The position numbers were made by a program, and so were the translations under genes. Below the pieces are notes generated by a model, which was given only the letters and a program-made list of their open reading frames with translations, was not told the origin of the DNA and did no database searches. Below, piece after piece: positions 37,110-47,135 of a DNA stretch of 64,000 nucleotides. Source of the DNA: Symsagittifera roscoffensis (taxonomy: Eukaryota > Xenacoelomorpha > Acoela > Convolutidae); contig NC_087069.1 of the NCBI RefSeq assembly GCF_963678635.1, positions 54,163,928 to 54,227,927 on the forward strand. Direction: 5' to 3'. Position 1 is the stretch's first letter; every line of letters begins with the position of its first letter.

Positions 37110-37337
37110 TCAAGCTGTACAGTCTAGCTCTGAGTTCTCGGGGTATTCCTTCAGAAATTCGTCATTAAAATTCTCCCCATACATTCGGCTGTCAAACTGT
37201 CAGCTATCCGCAGGCCCTGACAGTTGGCTTTTGAACCCCTTGATGAAACTTCCTTGTTGGCCAATAAACCAGTCTGACTGGATCCAGTTAACAAGATCAA
37301 CCGCAGGCGCCCGCTGTATTTGACTTGAGGCAGGCAT
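37110..37337 (-). pseudogene. 75-codon frame with one internal TGA, unknown function
   Basis: ATG at 37337 reads MPASSQIQRAPAVDLVNW, then SDWFIGQQGSFIKGF, with TGA at 37200-37202, then QFDSRMYGENFNDEFLKEY to the stop at 37110. Both sides of the TGA look coding, so the frame was probably once continuous. CGA-to-TGA decay is the simple explanation. No family recognised. Confidence 0.35.
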
Positions 37338-37483
37338 GATCTTACAAAATACGCAAAAAAGATGATCGAAAATTAGTTATTTCGACTTTGAGCTAATTTT
37401 AGGTTCAGATAATCACTTGCGAAAGTCTCCCTCTTAGTTCGCCGTAGTCAATTGGAGCTAACATGTCAATCTAACTGGCACTC

Positions 37484-37877
37484 GTGCTACTAGAGCTGCC
37501 TGAAACCACGACAAAACAGAGTGGTTTTTCCAAGAACTTCTGGTTTCTGTATCCGCACCAGAGGAAGTCGTTGATCTGTCCTCACCTGTGCGTCAACCAG
37601 ATAAAGTGGCGAAATGGAACCTGGTACAGGAAAGGGCGAAAAGAATTCTGGTACGAGAGGAAGTGGATCTGGCATCAGACACGGTCCGTTCGGTACCTCA
37701 GGAAGTATCACCATCCAAATTGGCGCAGCTGGTGCACCGATGGGAAATTGGCCGTTGACTTCCGAGGTACGTTCATTTATAGTACCTGTCACTTCTGGAG
37801 CAGTAACTGCAGTACAAACAGTACCTGGAGCAGAGCCCTTGGATTTTTTGCCGTCATTCAGTAAAATAGAGGGCTAA
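37484..37877. other. GC-rich stretch open on both strands
   Basis: Plus strand 37614-37877 is Gly-rich (GTGKGEKNSGTRGSGSGI); minus strand 37792-37490 is Pro-rich (PLPLVPEFFSPFPVPGSI). They are shadows of each other and I cannot tell which, if either, is real. Confidence 0.25.
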
Positions 37878-38061
37878 AACAGTGATTTTGCCGACTAATG
37901 GATGGACAATTATAATTGCAGACTAGTGGGTGGACAATTATACAAAAAAATATGGCATTTTGTTACATACAATTGAAATGGTCAAAACGGGTTTCGGAAC
38001 CTAAGGCTTCATTTTGCAAAAAATCGTCGCCAATTGTTCCTGTTTGTTCGAGCTCGTCACA

Positions 38062-38213
38062 TCATGCCCATTTCTGCACGGCCCGTGTTTGTTTCCAGAG
38101 GGTAGTCTTGCTCGTTGTCTTGATCTGGTTCCTAACCAAGTTTCTGCGGTAGTCCGTCTCGTGGTTCGCCTTATCGTCGTTGTCGTGATACAACCTAGTT
38201 GTGCGGCCGCGGA
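38062..38213 (-). CDS. Cys-rich gene, terminal exon
   Basis: Starts after AATAATTCAG at 38214 and runs to TGA at 38062-38064. It joins the upstream exon (38628-38317) in phase: the single leftover A plus TC gives Ile. It codes for a basic, Cys-free tail with segments such as RTTRLYHDNDDK and NLVRNQIKTTSKTTLW. The 103-bp intron has a GTGAGT donor and a typical length for the window's other predicted introns. Function unknown. No AATAAA was noticed close downstream, which is a weakness of the model. Confidence 0.5.
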
Positions 38214-38260
38214 CTGAATTATTCGGCTTAGTGCTAAAACAGTTTGAATACTAAATCAAA

Positions 38261-38281
38261 AAACCCATTGATCGATGGGTT
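38261..38281. other. Hairpin in the intron of the Cys-rich gene
   Basis: AACCCAT and ATGGGTT form a 7-bp stem around TGATCG, inside the 38214-38316 intron. No known role; it may be chance. Confidence 0.35.
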
Positions 38282-38316
38282 AAAACTTTTTTTCAAAAGC
38301 ACACATCTTCACTCAC

Positions 38317-38628
38317 TCTGATCATCGCCGATTTCATCCGCGCAGACCAAATTTGCCATCCTCTGCTTCGCTCTGAATAGTAATTGGCACACTTCATAAG
38401 TGTCCAGCTTAAAGTTATAACTTTTCCTAGTGGGAGAGAGCAGCTTTCGTCTGAGCCCAGATCTTCGATTGGCTCTTATCCTCTCCCAGCATCCAGGTGA
38501 AAACACATGCTCTGCAGTTCTGTAGCAGTCGCTGAAGCCCTCCGTGCCACAAAACAACAAGTCAGTTTTTTCAGTTTCGCACCCCCCTTCTCGCATGTTG
38601 CATTGTTGCCAAAATTGTTGGTCACCTT
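38317..38628 (-). CDS. Cys-rich gene, internal exon
   Basis: An unusually clear exon: it begins after a strong acceptor (TTTTTTTTTGTTTCAG) and ends at CAGA|GTGAGT. The 312 bases stay open and encode about 104 residues with seven cysteines (WQQCNMREGGCETEK, LLFCGTEGFSDCYR, SPGCWERIRANRRSG, YEVCQLLFRAKQRM, NLVCADEIGDDQ). Spacing resembles no zinc finger or toxin fold that I can name. A three-disulphide extracellular domain or a Cys-rich metal site are both possible. Phase fits the exon at 38213-38062 and the donor at 39323, so this is the best-supported unannotated gene in the window. Confidence 0.55.
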
Positions 38629-38944
38629 CTGAAACAAAAAAAAAGTCAGTCAAGGATTAGGATTTAGACTGGTAAAAGTTTTTCCCAATAATCAATTTTG
38701 CTATAAAAATTGGTTTGCGACTATAATTAAGATAGGATGTCCTTAAAAAAGCGAATCGAAATTGATACAAAAATTACAATACAAAATTGATTCCCCAATT
38801 GTGAAACGTGAATCACAATTGCGAATTAGATTGCGAAATAAGAGCCTCAAATTTTATCATGATAAGCATTTTATTTAAAAAAAACGTCATTAGGTCCCCT
38901 TAATTTTGATGCACGTTCACTTCGTTGATTTAAAAACATCTTGC

Positions 38945-39012
38945 AGTGCCTAGGATTTGATCCAGCGACCTCTGGTTTGGTAGATATTTTCTTCACTTGA
39001 CCTGTTAATATT
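38945..39012 (-). repeat. tRNA-derived (SINE-like) fragment
   Basis: On the minus strand GGTCAAGTGAAG resembles an A box, CTACCAAACCAGAGGT a tRNA anticodon arm, and GGATCAAATCC a near-perfect B box (GGTTCAAATCC). It lacks an acceptor stem closing it, so it is a decayed tRNA or SINE head rather than a working tRNA. It lies in the intron between 39323 and 38628. Confidence 0.5.
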
Positions 39013-39322
39013 CTTAGATAAACACAAAGATAAGCGCAAGTACAGGATAAGGATAAAATTACTTTGGCACTCGAAACCAGTCATATATCGGATTGATCAG
39101 TACTGGATAAAGGAAATCAAATCGAAAAAAAATCAAATCAGATCTGAAAAAAGTTTTTAAATTAATTCGATATGTTGGATCAACCGCCATTTAATTTCTC
39201 CTCCTAAGTGACGCATCTTAGAGCCCCTTTGATCCATCATTGAGCAGCTTCGCCACATGTTCAACCACTTTTCAAGTCATTTGTTGACCCTCTCTGCTTT
39301 GAGTAAAAGTTTGTGATTTTAC

Positions 39323-39385
39323 TTGACAGCTCATGGGAAGTCGTCCTCTGCCGCACGAAGATCTGTGCGCGCTGCACCTGGTGAA
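39323..39385 (-). CDS. Cys-rich gene, candidate upstream exon next to the copia LTR
   Basis: A frame reading VQRAQIFVRQRTTSHELS ends at TCAA|GTAAAA (39323) with one leftover base, exactly the phase needed by the exon at 38628. Its upstream end is unclear: an AACGTTAAG acceptor-like site at 39386, or continuation into sequence now split by the copia element. It is short, so confidence is modest. Confidence 0.35.
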
Positions 39386-39416
39386 CTTAACGTTGAGATT
39401 ATTGTCGGGAGCGCAC

Positions 39417-39710
39417 TACTAACACTATTAAGATTCAGAGTTACAGCAACTAGGATTAAGAGCTGGTGTTAGAGAGTGAGATAGAATCTGAGGTTTGATC
39501 TGAGGATTGAGAAGAGGTAGTAATTGTTGAAGAATGAATTGAAAGAATGAATATAAATGACATGACAAACTAAGCATCACAAAAGTACCAGTTAATTAAA
39601 TACAGACCAATTAATTAGTTTGAGATAACTAGTTGACCTTGTCTGAGTTTAACCAGTTTTGCTTATGATTCAATTATTTTGTCTTACTTTGAGATGGTCT
39701 GACCTCAACA
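39417..39710 (-). repeat. copia 3' LTR
   Basis: About 290 bp, aligned throughout with 43827-44106 (shared blocks such as GACAAACTAAGCATCACAAA and AGTTTAACCAGTTTTG). The outer end is blurred by an indel. Confidence 0.85.
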
Positions 39711-39717
39711 CCCCAAC

Positions 39718-40629
39718 TCAGGCTGATTTGGCTTTCAAGGTTCGACGATGTTGTTCCACTTTAGCCTTGCTCAGGGCTTTTGTCAACAAGTCAGCTTCCT
39801 TGAACTCAGTAGGGCAATAATGCAGTTCAAGTTCAACTGTCTCATTTTCCACTCGTTCTCGAACAAAGTGGTACTTCACATCGAAGTGTTTCGTTCGCTT
39901 CTGCATCACAGGATTCTTGCACATCTTGATACAGCTCTGGTTGTCCCACTTGATGACAATTGGTCAGTCAATAACTACGCCCATCTTAACGAGAAGTGAT
40001 CGCAGATATAGAGCCTCTTGGTACTCAGCCTCACTGGTAGATATGACTGCAGTTGGCTGCTTCTTGGTGCTCCAACTAATTGCTGCCCCTAAATTCTGCA
40101 AATGAAAGCTGTAGCCAGTAGTTGACCTTCTATCATCCAAATCTCCAGCCATGTCAGCATCTGCGGATCCATAGAGTTTTAGACCACCAGCTTCCTTAGT
40201 GTAGCACAGCTCAAGGCCTTTACTCCCCTTCAGGTAACGAAGAACCCTCTTTGCAGCCACCCAGTGCACCGTTACCGGATTCTCCAGAAAACGAGAGATT
40301 TGCGTAACAGTAGCTAGAACATCAGGCCTTGTTTGCTCAGCTATGTACAATAACGAGCCCACAACGCCTCTGTAGTCCTCAGCCTTCATTGATACTGCCT
40401 CTGCTGACCCAGCTTCAGAGCAGCACTTCTTCGACAGTTGTGCGCTGATGTCAGCTGGTGTGCCAACTGGTTTGCGTTCAGCAAGGCCAAAACGGTCCAA
40501 GCAGTCTTCGATGTAACGAGATTGATTTACTGTTACCGTTCCAGGTGACTGCTTGACCTGCATTCCCAGGAACCAGGACAATGCGCCTCTGTCATCCATT
40601 TTAAATCGTTCGGAGGAACAGCTCCTCAA
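39718..40629 (-). pseudogene. copia RNase H and end of reverse transcriptase
   Basis: Contains GALSWFLGMQV, then the RNase H core YGSADADMAGDLDDRRST and the GYSFHLQNLGAAISWSTKKQ and STSEAEYQEA blocks typical of copia. An in-frame TGA at 39964-39966 splits the domain; the same frame resumes with KRTKHFDVKYHFVRERV and ADLLTKAL, the conserved copia ending. Confidence 0.9.
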
Positions 40630-40646
40630 CTTGTCAACTTCGTCTT

Positions 40647-41243
40647 AACATCTGCACCCAATGATGATGTCATCTAATCAAACCAGCACATAAATCATTG
40701 CATCGTTTGTTCCCCTCATCGTGAACAAACAGAAGTCGTTGCTGCTTCTAGTGAACCCTTTAACAAGTAGGAAAGTGCTCAGCGTCTGATACCAGTCTCT
40801 TCCTGCCTGCCGCAGCCCATAGAGACTTCGTTGTAGCAAGCACACTTGGTTGTCACCGCTGCTGAACCCCTCTGGATGCTCCATGTACATGTTTCTGCTA
40901 GAGGAGAGTTGAGGAAGGCTGACTTAATATCCATCGAATGAAGTACAAGATCATCTTGTGCCCCCAGAGCCAGCAGTATCCTCTTTGTTTCGGGTTCACA
41001 GGTTGGAGCAAATGTCTCATTGAAGTCAAGTCTTTCCACTTGCCTGAACCCTTTCACAATATATCGGGCTTTGAACCACTCCACTTGTCCCATAGCATCT
41101 CTCTTTACAGCAAGAACACATCGTCGCGGAATAACTTTTCGAGATTGTGGTCTATCAACAAGTGTCCATGTTCCCATGGCTTCTAGAGACTTCACCTCTA
41201 AAGCCATAGCTGCTAGCCAATGCTCCATTCCGGGTCCATACAC
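40647..41243 (-). pseudogene. copia reverse transcriptase (RVT_2), broken
   Basis: Holds WFKARYIVKGFRQ, FAPTCEPETKRILLAL and the MDIKSAFLNSPL motif, then a frameshift near 40880, then CLLQRSLYGLRQAGRDWY. At the catalytic YVDD site the frame reads YVLV, TGA (40678-40680), LDD, so the first two motif positions are altered. A TAA follows about ten codons later. Non-functional. Confidence 0.9.
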
Positions 41244-41371
41244 TACTTCTGATTAGCCATTTGGCACTTGAATTCCAGACACTGAAGCATGGGTATAGAC
41301 CAGTTTGTATCAAATGGGTGGGTTCCTTGTTCTAACGGACCTCTGCACTGGATGATCTGTAGACTGTGAAT

Positions 41372-41716
41372 CTACTGCTTCGACCTGATTTTCTTCAGTA
41401 GCCCCACTGAATCTGCAGTATCACCCTCAGTTTGCGCGCTTCGTGTCTCCCTGGTTTTCAAAGTGCTTGGTTGCTCAATATCAATGCACCTCTCGGTTGA
41501 TAGCTTCAGGGTTTGTAATGAATCACTGTCAAGAATGAAATCATCTGGAATGATGTTCTCATTGAAAGTCACGCTTCTTGCTAGCACCACACGTCCTGTT
41601 TCTAGATCCATCAGCAGGTAGGCGTTGCTCTCCTCGTCGTAGCCGATGAATTTGATTCTTTTGCCCTTGGATCCAGTTTCCGTATGTTGCCTCGATCCAG
41701 ATAGTACGCCAGGCAA
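41372..41716 (-). pseudogene. copia integrase-RT linker, shifted frame
   Basis: KRIKFIGYDEESNAYLLMD and GRVVLARSVTFNE are the usual copia block after integrase (GY......GYR.......V..SRDV.F.E). It is out of frame with the integrase segment, so there is an indel at about 41720. Stops follow up to the reverse transcriptase segment. Confidence 0.85.
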
Positions 41717-41730
41717 CCAAATACACGCAA

Positions 41731-42714
41731 TTAGCTCCCTTTTGATGGTTTCCTATAGTGCATCTCTGTCGGTGAAAGGCACTTCTCGTTTCTGGATGTG
41801 GGACACAAGTTGCGAACCCTCACAGCTGTCGACGTTGCTCGCACCCAAAACATCTTCAGTAGCCTTGCTTCGTCCAGCAAACATCGAGTCATCTCGGTGA
41901 TCACTCTGTTGTAGCGCTCCGTTACACCATTCTGTTGGGGAGTATTGGGCACAGTGAAATCTTGCTTTACCTGGAGTTCTCTACAAATTCTCCTAAATGC
42001 ATTTGACGAATACTCACCACCATTGTCAGTTCGCAGGCACTTCGGTGCTCCATGCTCAGCCACAAACTCCAGGAACTTCAGTAGAGCATCATTCTTCTTC
42101 ACAAGATACTTGACCACAGCCAGCCGACTGAAGTCATCGATGAAGCTCAAGGCATAGCGTGCACCATGTATACTCGGTACTTCAAATGGTCCCTGAACTT
42201 CAATGAAGACCCATTGCCCCACTGCCGATGCTCTGCTGTCAGTCTTCTTAGGCACTGCTACTTTATGCATCTTAGAAGATGTACACACTTCACAGAACTC
42301 TAGCTCGCCCACATTGACAAGCGATGAAAGATCCTGATGGTTGAGGTGCCTCAGTCGTGGGTGCCACAACATTGCATCACTGGTATCCCCGCTTGTTCTC
42401 GTCACTAGAGTCATCGGGTTTCTGTTGAACTTGCACTCAAGGAAGAAAAGCTTGCCGCGCTGCTTCACAGGTAGCTGTCCCCCATCTGGTGCCATTAGAT
42501 GTGACGCATCTACGGTGAAACTGAAGCTTGAGCCTCTAGCCACAGCTGAGCTCACACTCATCAAAGTCACACTGTAGCTCGGTACAAACAGCTTATTATG
42601 AAAAGTGTAGCTCTTCACAGCATCATGGCAGTCCCTGATCTCCACTTCCACTGATCCTTTGCCGTCAATCCTTGACCGCGTACCGTTGAGGTTCTCCACA
42701 GTTGTCCCCTCGTT
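41731..42714 (-). pseudogene. copia protease end, GAG-pre-integrase and integrase
   Basis: The pre-integrase block is LWHPRLRHLNHQDLSSL with the CEVCTSSKMHK zinc site. The integrase core follows: FIEVQGPFEV, where the first catalytic Asp of the family (HTDVCGP) is Glu; LRTDNGGEYSS with the second Asp; and NGVTERYNRVITEM with the Glu. It is in the same frame as gag, separated by TGA at 42715-42717. Confidence 0.9.
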
Positions 42715-42717
42715 TCA

Positions 42718-43740
42718 GCTCTCAAAGCTAGAATAAACAGATCTCTCGCGCACCAAACAATCAGTGCATACCTTATCCACAATGAGGTCGTCTCCCTTCA
42801 TTGAAGTTGCAGCACAACAACTGAAGAGCTCTGTCATCCCCTGCTCGCACTCTCTTGCAAAATGTCCAGGTTGCCCAAACTTGAAGCACCCATGCTTCTT
42901 TGCTCCTGGCCCACTTGCTTCGTTCGACCCACTGCCTCGAGCACTCGATTGTCCGCTGTCACCTTTGGATTTGCAGTTCCTCGCCTTATGATTCTTCTGA
43001 CCGCACACATAGCAGCCTTTACTTGACACTTCTTTCTTCATCCTCATAACTTGCATGGCTATATGACCATGTCCAGTCCTCTCTCCACATCGAGCCTTCC
43101 TTGAGTCATCGTAGTTCCTCAACCTCGTTCTTAGCTCTGGAAATGTCTTGGCTGGTTGAAAGCTCTCTTGCACCACAAAATGGTCAGGCCTGTCAGGCAG
43201 CCCTTTGATCACCAAAGCATTGAACAGTGTGTCCGTGATTCCTTCTCCAGCTTCGCTCAACCTTGTCATCAGCTCTTGACTGCGAACGAAATAGTCGTCC
43301 AGAGCCTCCTCTGATCCTAGGCGCAGCTTCCCAAGCTGACCTACTAGACAGACCTTCGTCGGCCTCTCAGCTTTGCAAAACTTCTCTTGAAGCAGCTTCC
43401 GAGCCTTCGTCCCATCGCCATAGCCATCTGTTTCTACGCAGTCGTTCTTTATGTACATCAAAGTGGTGTTGTTGAGCAGCAGAGCCAGGTGGGACCACAC
43501 AGTGTTTCGATTGCCTTTCCTCTGCTGGATCAACACTGCACGCTCCTGCATCTTGGCGTGGTAGGCTGCCTGCTGATCAGCATTCGGACTCTGAGGGAGA
43601 GTAGGCTCAGCCTCTGGCAGATCATCATTGCCCATCACTGTCCTGAACACGCCCTTGTTGTGCATCAGCGCCAAAAACTTCGTCGACCACGCAGGAAAAT
43701 CTTCAGATTTTCAATTAAAAGTCGCCAGTTTCAAGTCCAT
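42718..43740 (-). pseudogene. copia gag and start of protease
   Basis: ATG at 43740 is followed by an in-frame TGA at codon 10 (43711-43713); the frame then runs to 42715. It has the copia gag core and two zinc knuckles. The first, CYVCGQKNHKARNC, is an intact C-x2-C-x4-H-x4-C; the second, CFKFGQPGHFAREC, has Phe for the second Cys. The protease active site follows: LIVDKVCTDCLV, where D-S/T-G is expected, so the protease also looks dead. Confidence 0.9.
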
Positions 43741-43826
43741 CGTTGCTTAAGGCTGCTAGCTAAAAGCTAAAAACTCTTGCAGAAAAATAATACAAGAAAA
43801 AAAAATAGAAATCTGCGCCGATAACT

Positions 43827-44106
43827 TGTTAATATTAAGAGTTAGAGCAACTAGGTTTATGAGCTGGTGCTAGAGACTGAGATATAATCTGAGGTTTGAG
43901 GATTGAGAAGAGGTAGTGATTGTTGAAGAATGAAATGAAAGATTGAATATAAATGACTCGACAAACTAAGCATCACAAAAGTACCAGTTAATTAATTACA
44001 GACTAATTAATTAGTTTGAGATCACTAGGTGACCTCGTCTGAGTTTAACCAGTTTTGATTATGATTCAATTAACTTGTCTGACCATGAGATGGTCTAACT
44101 TCAACA
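43827..44106 (-). repeat. copia 5' LTR
   Basis: 280 bp beginning TGTTAATATT and ending CTTCAACA on the plus strand. On the minus strand the sequence right after it (AGTTATCGGCGCAGATT) is where a primer binding site belongs; I could not match it to a particular tRNA. Confidence 0.88.
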
Positions 44107-44180
44107 ATCAGAACCTCTTCGTAGTTGTATCCGTCTAACTTCTGCTGAACTTCTGAAGCTTGCCTCCTCAGCTTCTCCAT
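44107..44180 (-). CDS. Coding-like segment beside the copia insertion
   Basis: ATG at 44180 reads MEKLRRQASEVQQKLDGY and continues NYEEVLI right up to the LTR at 44106. It looks like a coiled-coil-forming start. It may be the beginning of the Cys-rich gene that resumes at 39385 on the other side of the element; another frame over the same bases is also open, so this is tentative. Confidence 0.3.
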
Positions 44181-44639
44181 CTCGAACTAGGGTTTCTAGA
44201 CAAAAGCATAAGCCTCGCAACCTTACATGCGATAGAGCGCTTCGGCTGTTCAAGATTTATTATGCTAATCTATAAAAAACGAAAATGATTACACGTGATT
44301 TCAAGTCGTTTTCTATTTCGATTTTAAAATCCCCTCGGAAGAAATCAAAACTTCATATCGATTGATCTTCTTGGCGTCTGAACTGATCAACTAGTTGAGC
44401 AACCTGGAACACCGCGTTCCCGAAAAATCGACGAAAGACAGTTGAGTCGTCACCAGGTTTTTGTGTCCCGAAAATCCCGCTGAATAACATAGTTCATTTT
44501 GCTCTTTTAACTGGGTTCTGGCCTTCGTATAGTAAAGTTTCAAACCTTGTACTAACCAGACTGTAATTCTGTGGTAGACACCAGAAGTTTACACTATAAA
44601 ATCGAGTCAACATTGTTTTTTGTCAAATCATTGTTTTAG

Positions 44640-45540
44640 ATTTAAAAATATACAAACAGGCTGCTGGTTCTATGCTCAGCTCCACGGTATCTTCTTCGTT
44701 TTTTTCTCTATGTTGACAAATGTCTGGAACACAGCATGTAACGTGGTGTTGATGATCATTTTCTCGAGCATCCCTGTGCACGTGAACAGAAACATGACAA
44801 TGGCTCTGGACAAGGTCAATTGTTTTTTTGTGGAACAAGGTTCCGTTTCTTTTATCGGCGCAGTCATTCGCCTTCTCGACAGTCTGTTAATTGACCTCAT
44901 TGAGAGTCTCGTTTTTTATCGGGTTTTCGGCTCGGGAGACTTTTCCGAGGTGCTTAAATTGAATATGATTTAGTTTCGATATTTGTTTTACCAAAACATT
45001 TCTATGCTTGTACAATGTGTTTGCTTTTGAAATTATTTCTTCAACTTACTGTTTCGCCTACATTATCTGGCTCTGCATGATCCAATTTGAGGCTTTCTGT
45101 GGGCTCGCCGTACCTGTGGTCTCGTGGCTCCGTGGTATCATCGGCTCGTGGTTCTGTAAGAGTGTAGGTTCGCCTCTCATGGTCATACGGTTGTCTTTCA
45201 ATTTTTCGATAGTGGGGAAACGCCGATGGCCATGAAGAATTCGGATCTGATGATGCCGACATATAGGAATCCAGGTAGGCTGGTTGTGGCTGAAACTGCT
45301 GAGGCTGGCACTGATGTATCAATGAGGGGCCTAAATGGACATGTCGCAGAGGGGTATGTGGTTGCCTATGTGTCGATGGAAGTTGCGAGGCGAAAGGTCG
45401 CGGGGGTGATCGCAAGGGTTTACCGTTGCCGGGGAGGAAATGACGTCGTCTCTGGTGCTTCGAGTGGTGTTGGAGGCTCAGGGATGTTAAAAAGCACCGC
45501 AAATGGTGATCGAGAACTGGAGGCACTGAACATGATTACA
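44640..45540. other. Region open on both strands, coding strand undecided
   Basis: Plus strand 44640-44970 is strongly hydrophobic (FYAQLHGIFFVFFSMLT, NVVLMIIFSSIPVHV), like membrane segments, after an acceptor-like TTGTTTTAG/ACAAACAG. Minus strand 45526-45048 is hydrophilic and rich in Pro, His and Gln (SASSDPNSSWPSAFPHYR) and ends at a good donor, ACA|GTAAGT (45047). Each is partly the mirror of the other. No family recognised on either. Confidence 0.3.
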
Positions 45541-46205
45541 AGAAATTCTACTTGATTCTGACGAAAAATGAGAGATGCATATAATATTGAGCTCAAGATG
45601 ACGATGAATTGATTTCAATTTAGCGGCCAAGCTCCCATCACTTATCAGCGCCAATTTAATTGAAACACCAGGATCAAGACAAGAGTCTACGAAGGAAAAG
45701 CATTGACACTTTCCACTCTTTTTAGCACACCAAGCGACTGTAGCATCTATGCCATAATGACTACTAATGACTGTTATGCCTGCATGCCATAATTCCTGAT
45801 TAAAGATTAGACGGCTAACTGTTAATGAAGGCTTCACCGAAAGCAGAATCAGAAAGTAAAAATCTTATCAGTGAAGTCATCGTTATCAGTGACGCATTAG
45901 TCCTGCATCAGAGAAATTGTCATTAGTCAATTCTTGAACCAAGGCTCACTTCATTTCAATCATTCAATCGCTCCTCAATTCAGTCATTATACCGTCTTTC
46001 ATCCATGTCATCATGCTAAGTTGAGTTTTTCGGGTAAAGAAAAAAATACAACTCCCTGATGCCGTCCTTTCCATCTGGGTAAGTGCTGTATTTTTATCAA
46101 TAGTCAGCGATTGGTGCTTAAAGATTAGATGTGCTGATTGGCCAGGAAGTGCAATTTTTAGTGACCCAGAAGACAGAAAAGACAACGCAGCAGTATTGAT
46201 TGTAG
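45541..46205 (-). other. Two minus-strand open stretches, unsupported as genes
   Basis: 45837-45487 (AWCAKKSGKCQCFSFVDSC) and 46224-45964 (LPGQSAHLIFKHQSL) have reasonable composition but no homology that I recognise and no convincing splice sites. Confidence 0.2.
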
Positions 46206-46461
46206 GAGAACTCCACGAACACAATTATAGTTGTGTCATCAGCAGAAGGCGGAGTTCGAGAAAGGAGAAGCTATTGTTTAACCCCAGACGGCTGCACATG
46301 GACTTGTTGGTCTTTTTCGAACATTGTCATCACCAACGACCCTTTCGTGTCCCAGTGCAGAGTTCGAGCGGTCGAGAAACCTCAGAATACTGCGGGAAAT
46401 GGATCATCATGCAGTGGCAATTTATACGTTAGGAACTCCGAGTTGAGAAACGAGTCACAAT
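46206..46461 (+). CDS. Candidate Cys-rich extracellular exon
   Basis: Opens after a TTGATTGTAG acceptor at 46205 and closes at CACAAT|GTGAGT at 46461, open throughout (256 bp). The product has seven Cys/Trp-rich positions (YCLTPDGCTWTCWSF, VSQCRVRAVEKPQ, GNGSSCSGNLYV) and several N-x-S/T glycosylation sites (NST, NGS, NES), like an extracellular domain. No neighbouring exon in matching phase was established. Confidence 0.35.
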
Positions 46462-47135
46462 GTGAGTCAAGGAAATGAATCGCCTGAAAATCACTGCCAG
46501 ACGATTTCATAAAATTCATGTTTAAGGATGCTGAAAATCTAGACCCGAACTAAAACCCTCACAGCCCAAGGCCAAAAAAAAACAAGGAGGAAAAACCGCA
46601 GGAAGATTTTTTGAGTCGCCTTGATTATTTTGAGTTGCTAGAATTTGGCATTCACTTGAAGTTTGCTCCATGCATCATTGGTGTAATGCAGGTAATTTTA
46701 TCATGTAACTAGTCAAGTGTGTAACTAATCTACTAATCTATCACATACAACTATCCTGATAAACTGTATGATCATCTACTTCATCTGATATCCTGAAAGT
46801 TTATAAAGCCTTTCCTGATTCTTATTTTTATCGGTATTTTAATTTACCGTATTCCCAATTTACACCGTAATCTAATTTGTGATTTTAGCTAGGATCGACT
46901 CTCTTCCACGACGGAGAAAAATTCCGTGTTGCTTATTTGAAATTCAATTGCTCAAAAAAATGAGCATTTGCTGGAATGAGTTGTATCGAAAATTAAGATG
47001 TCGCCCAGAGAATGTCTTCTGTTAGAGCGGAACTTGCTGCAACAGATTTCAGATTTCTAGGTATGTAGCTCTTTGTTTCAGTTTCGTTGTTTTTTTGAAA
47101 ACAAACTTGATTTATTCTGTTGTGCTTCGTTTTAG
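46462..47135. other. No gene seen
   Basis: AT-rich; presumably intron or intergenic sequence leading to the acceptor at 47135. Confidence 0.5.

Larger units (their letters stand above)
39417..44106 (-). mobile_element. Ty1/copia LTR retrotransposon, full length but decayed
   Basis: Order on the minus strand: 5' LTR (44106-43827), gag with zinc knuckles, protease, integrase, reverse transcriptase, RNase H, 3' LTR (39710-39417). Integrase ahead of reverse transcriptase identifies copia. LTRs end TG...CA on the right; the left LTR is similar with indels, so the insertion is old. Target duplications are not recognisable (ATCAG on the right has no clear partner). A G-rich stretch (GAGTTGGGGTG) just inside the 3' LTR is the polypurine tract. 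Internal stops and frameshifts leave no intact polyprotein. Confidence 0.95.

Noticed and set aside
42764-43475. Plus-strand frames over the copia gag
   Set aside because: Antisense shadows of the recognised minus-strand gag.
39417-44106. Five-base target duplication for the copia element
   Set aside because: ATCAG follows the right LTR but nothing matching precedes the left LTR, whose end is blurred by indels.
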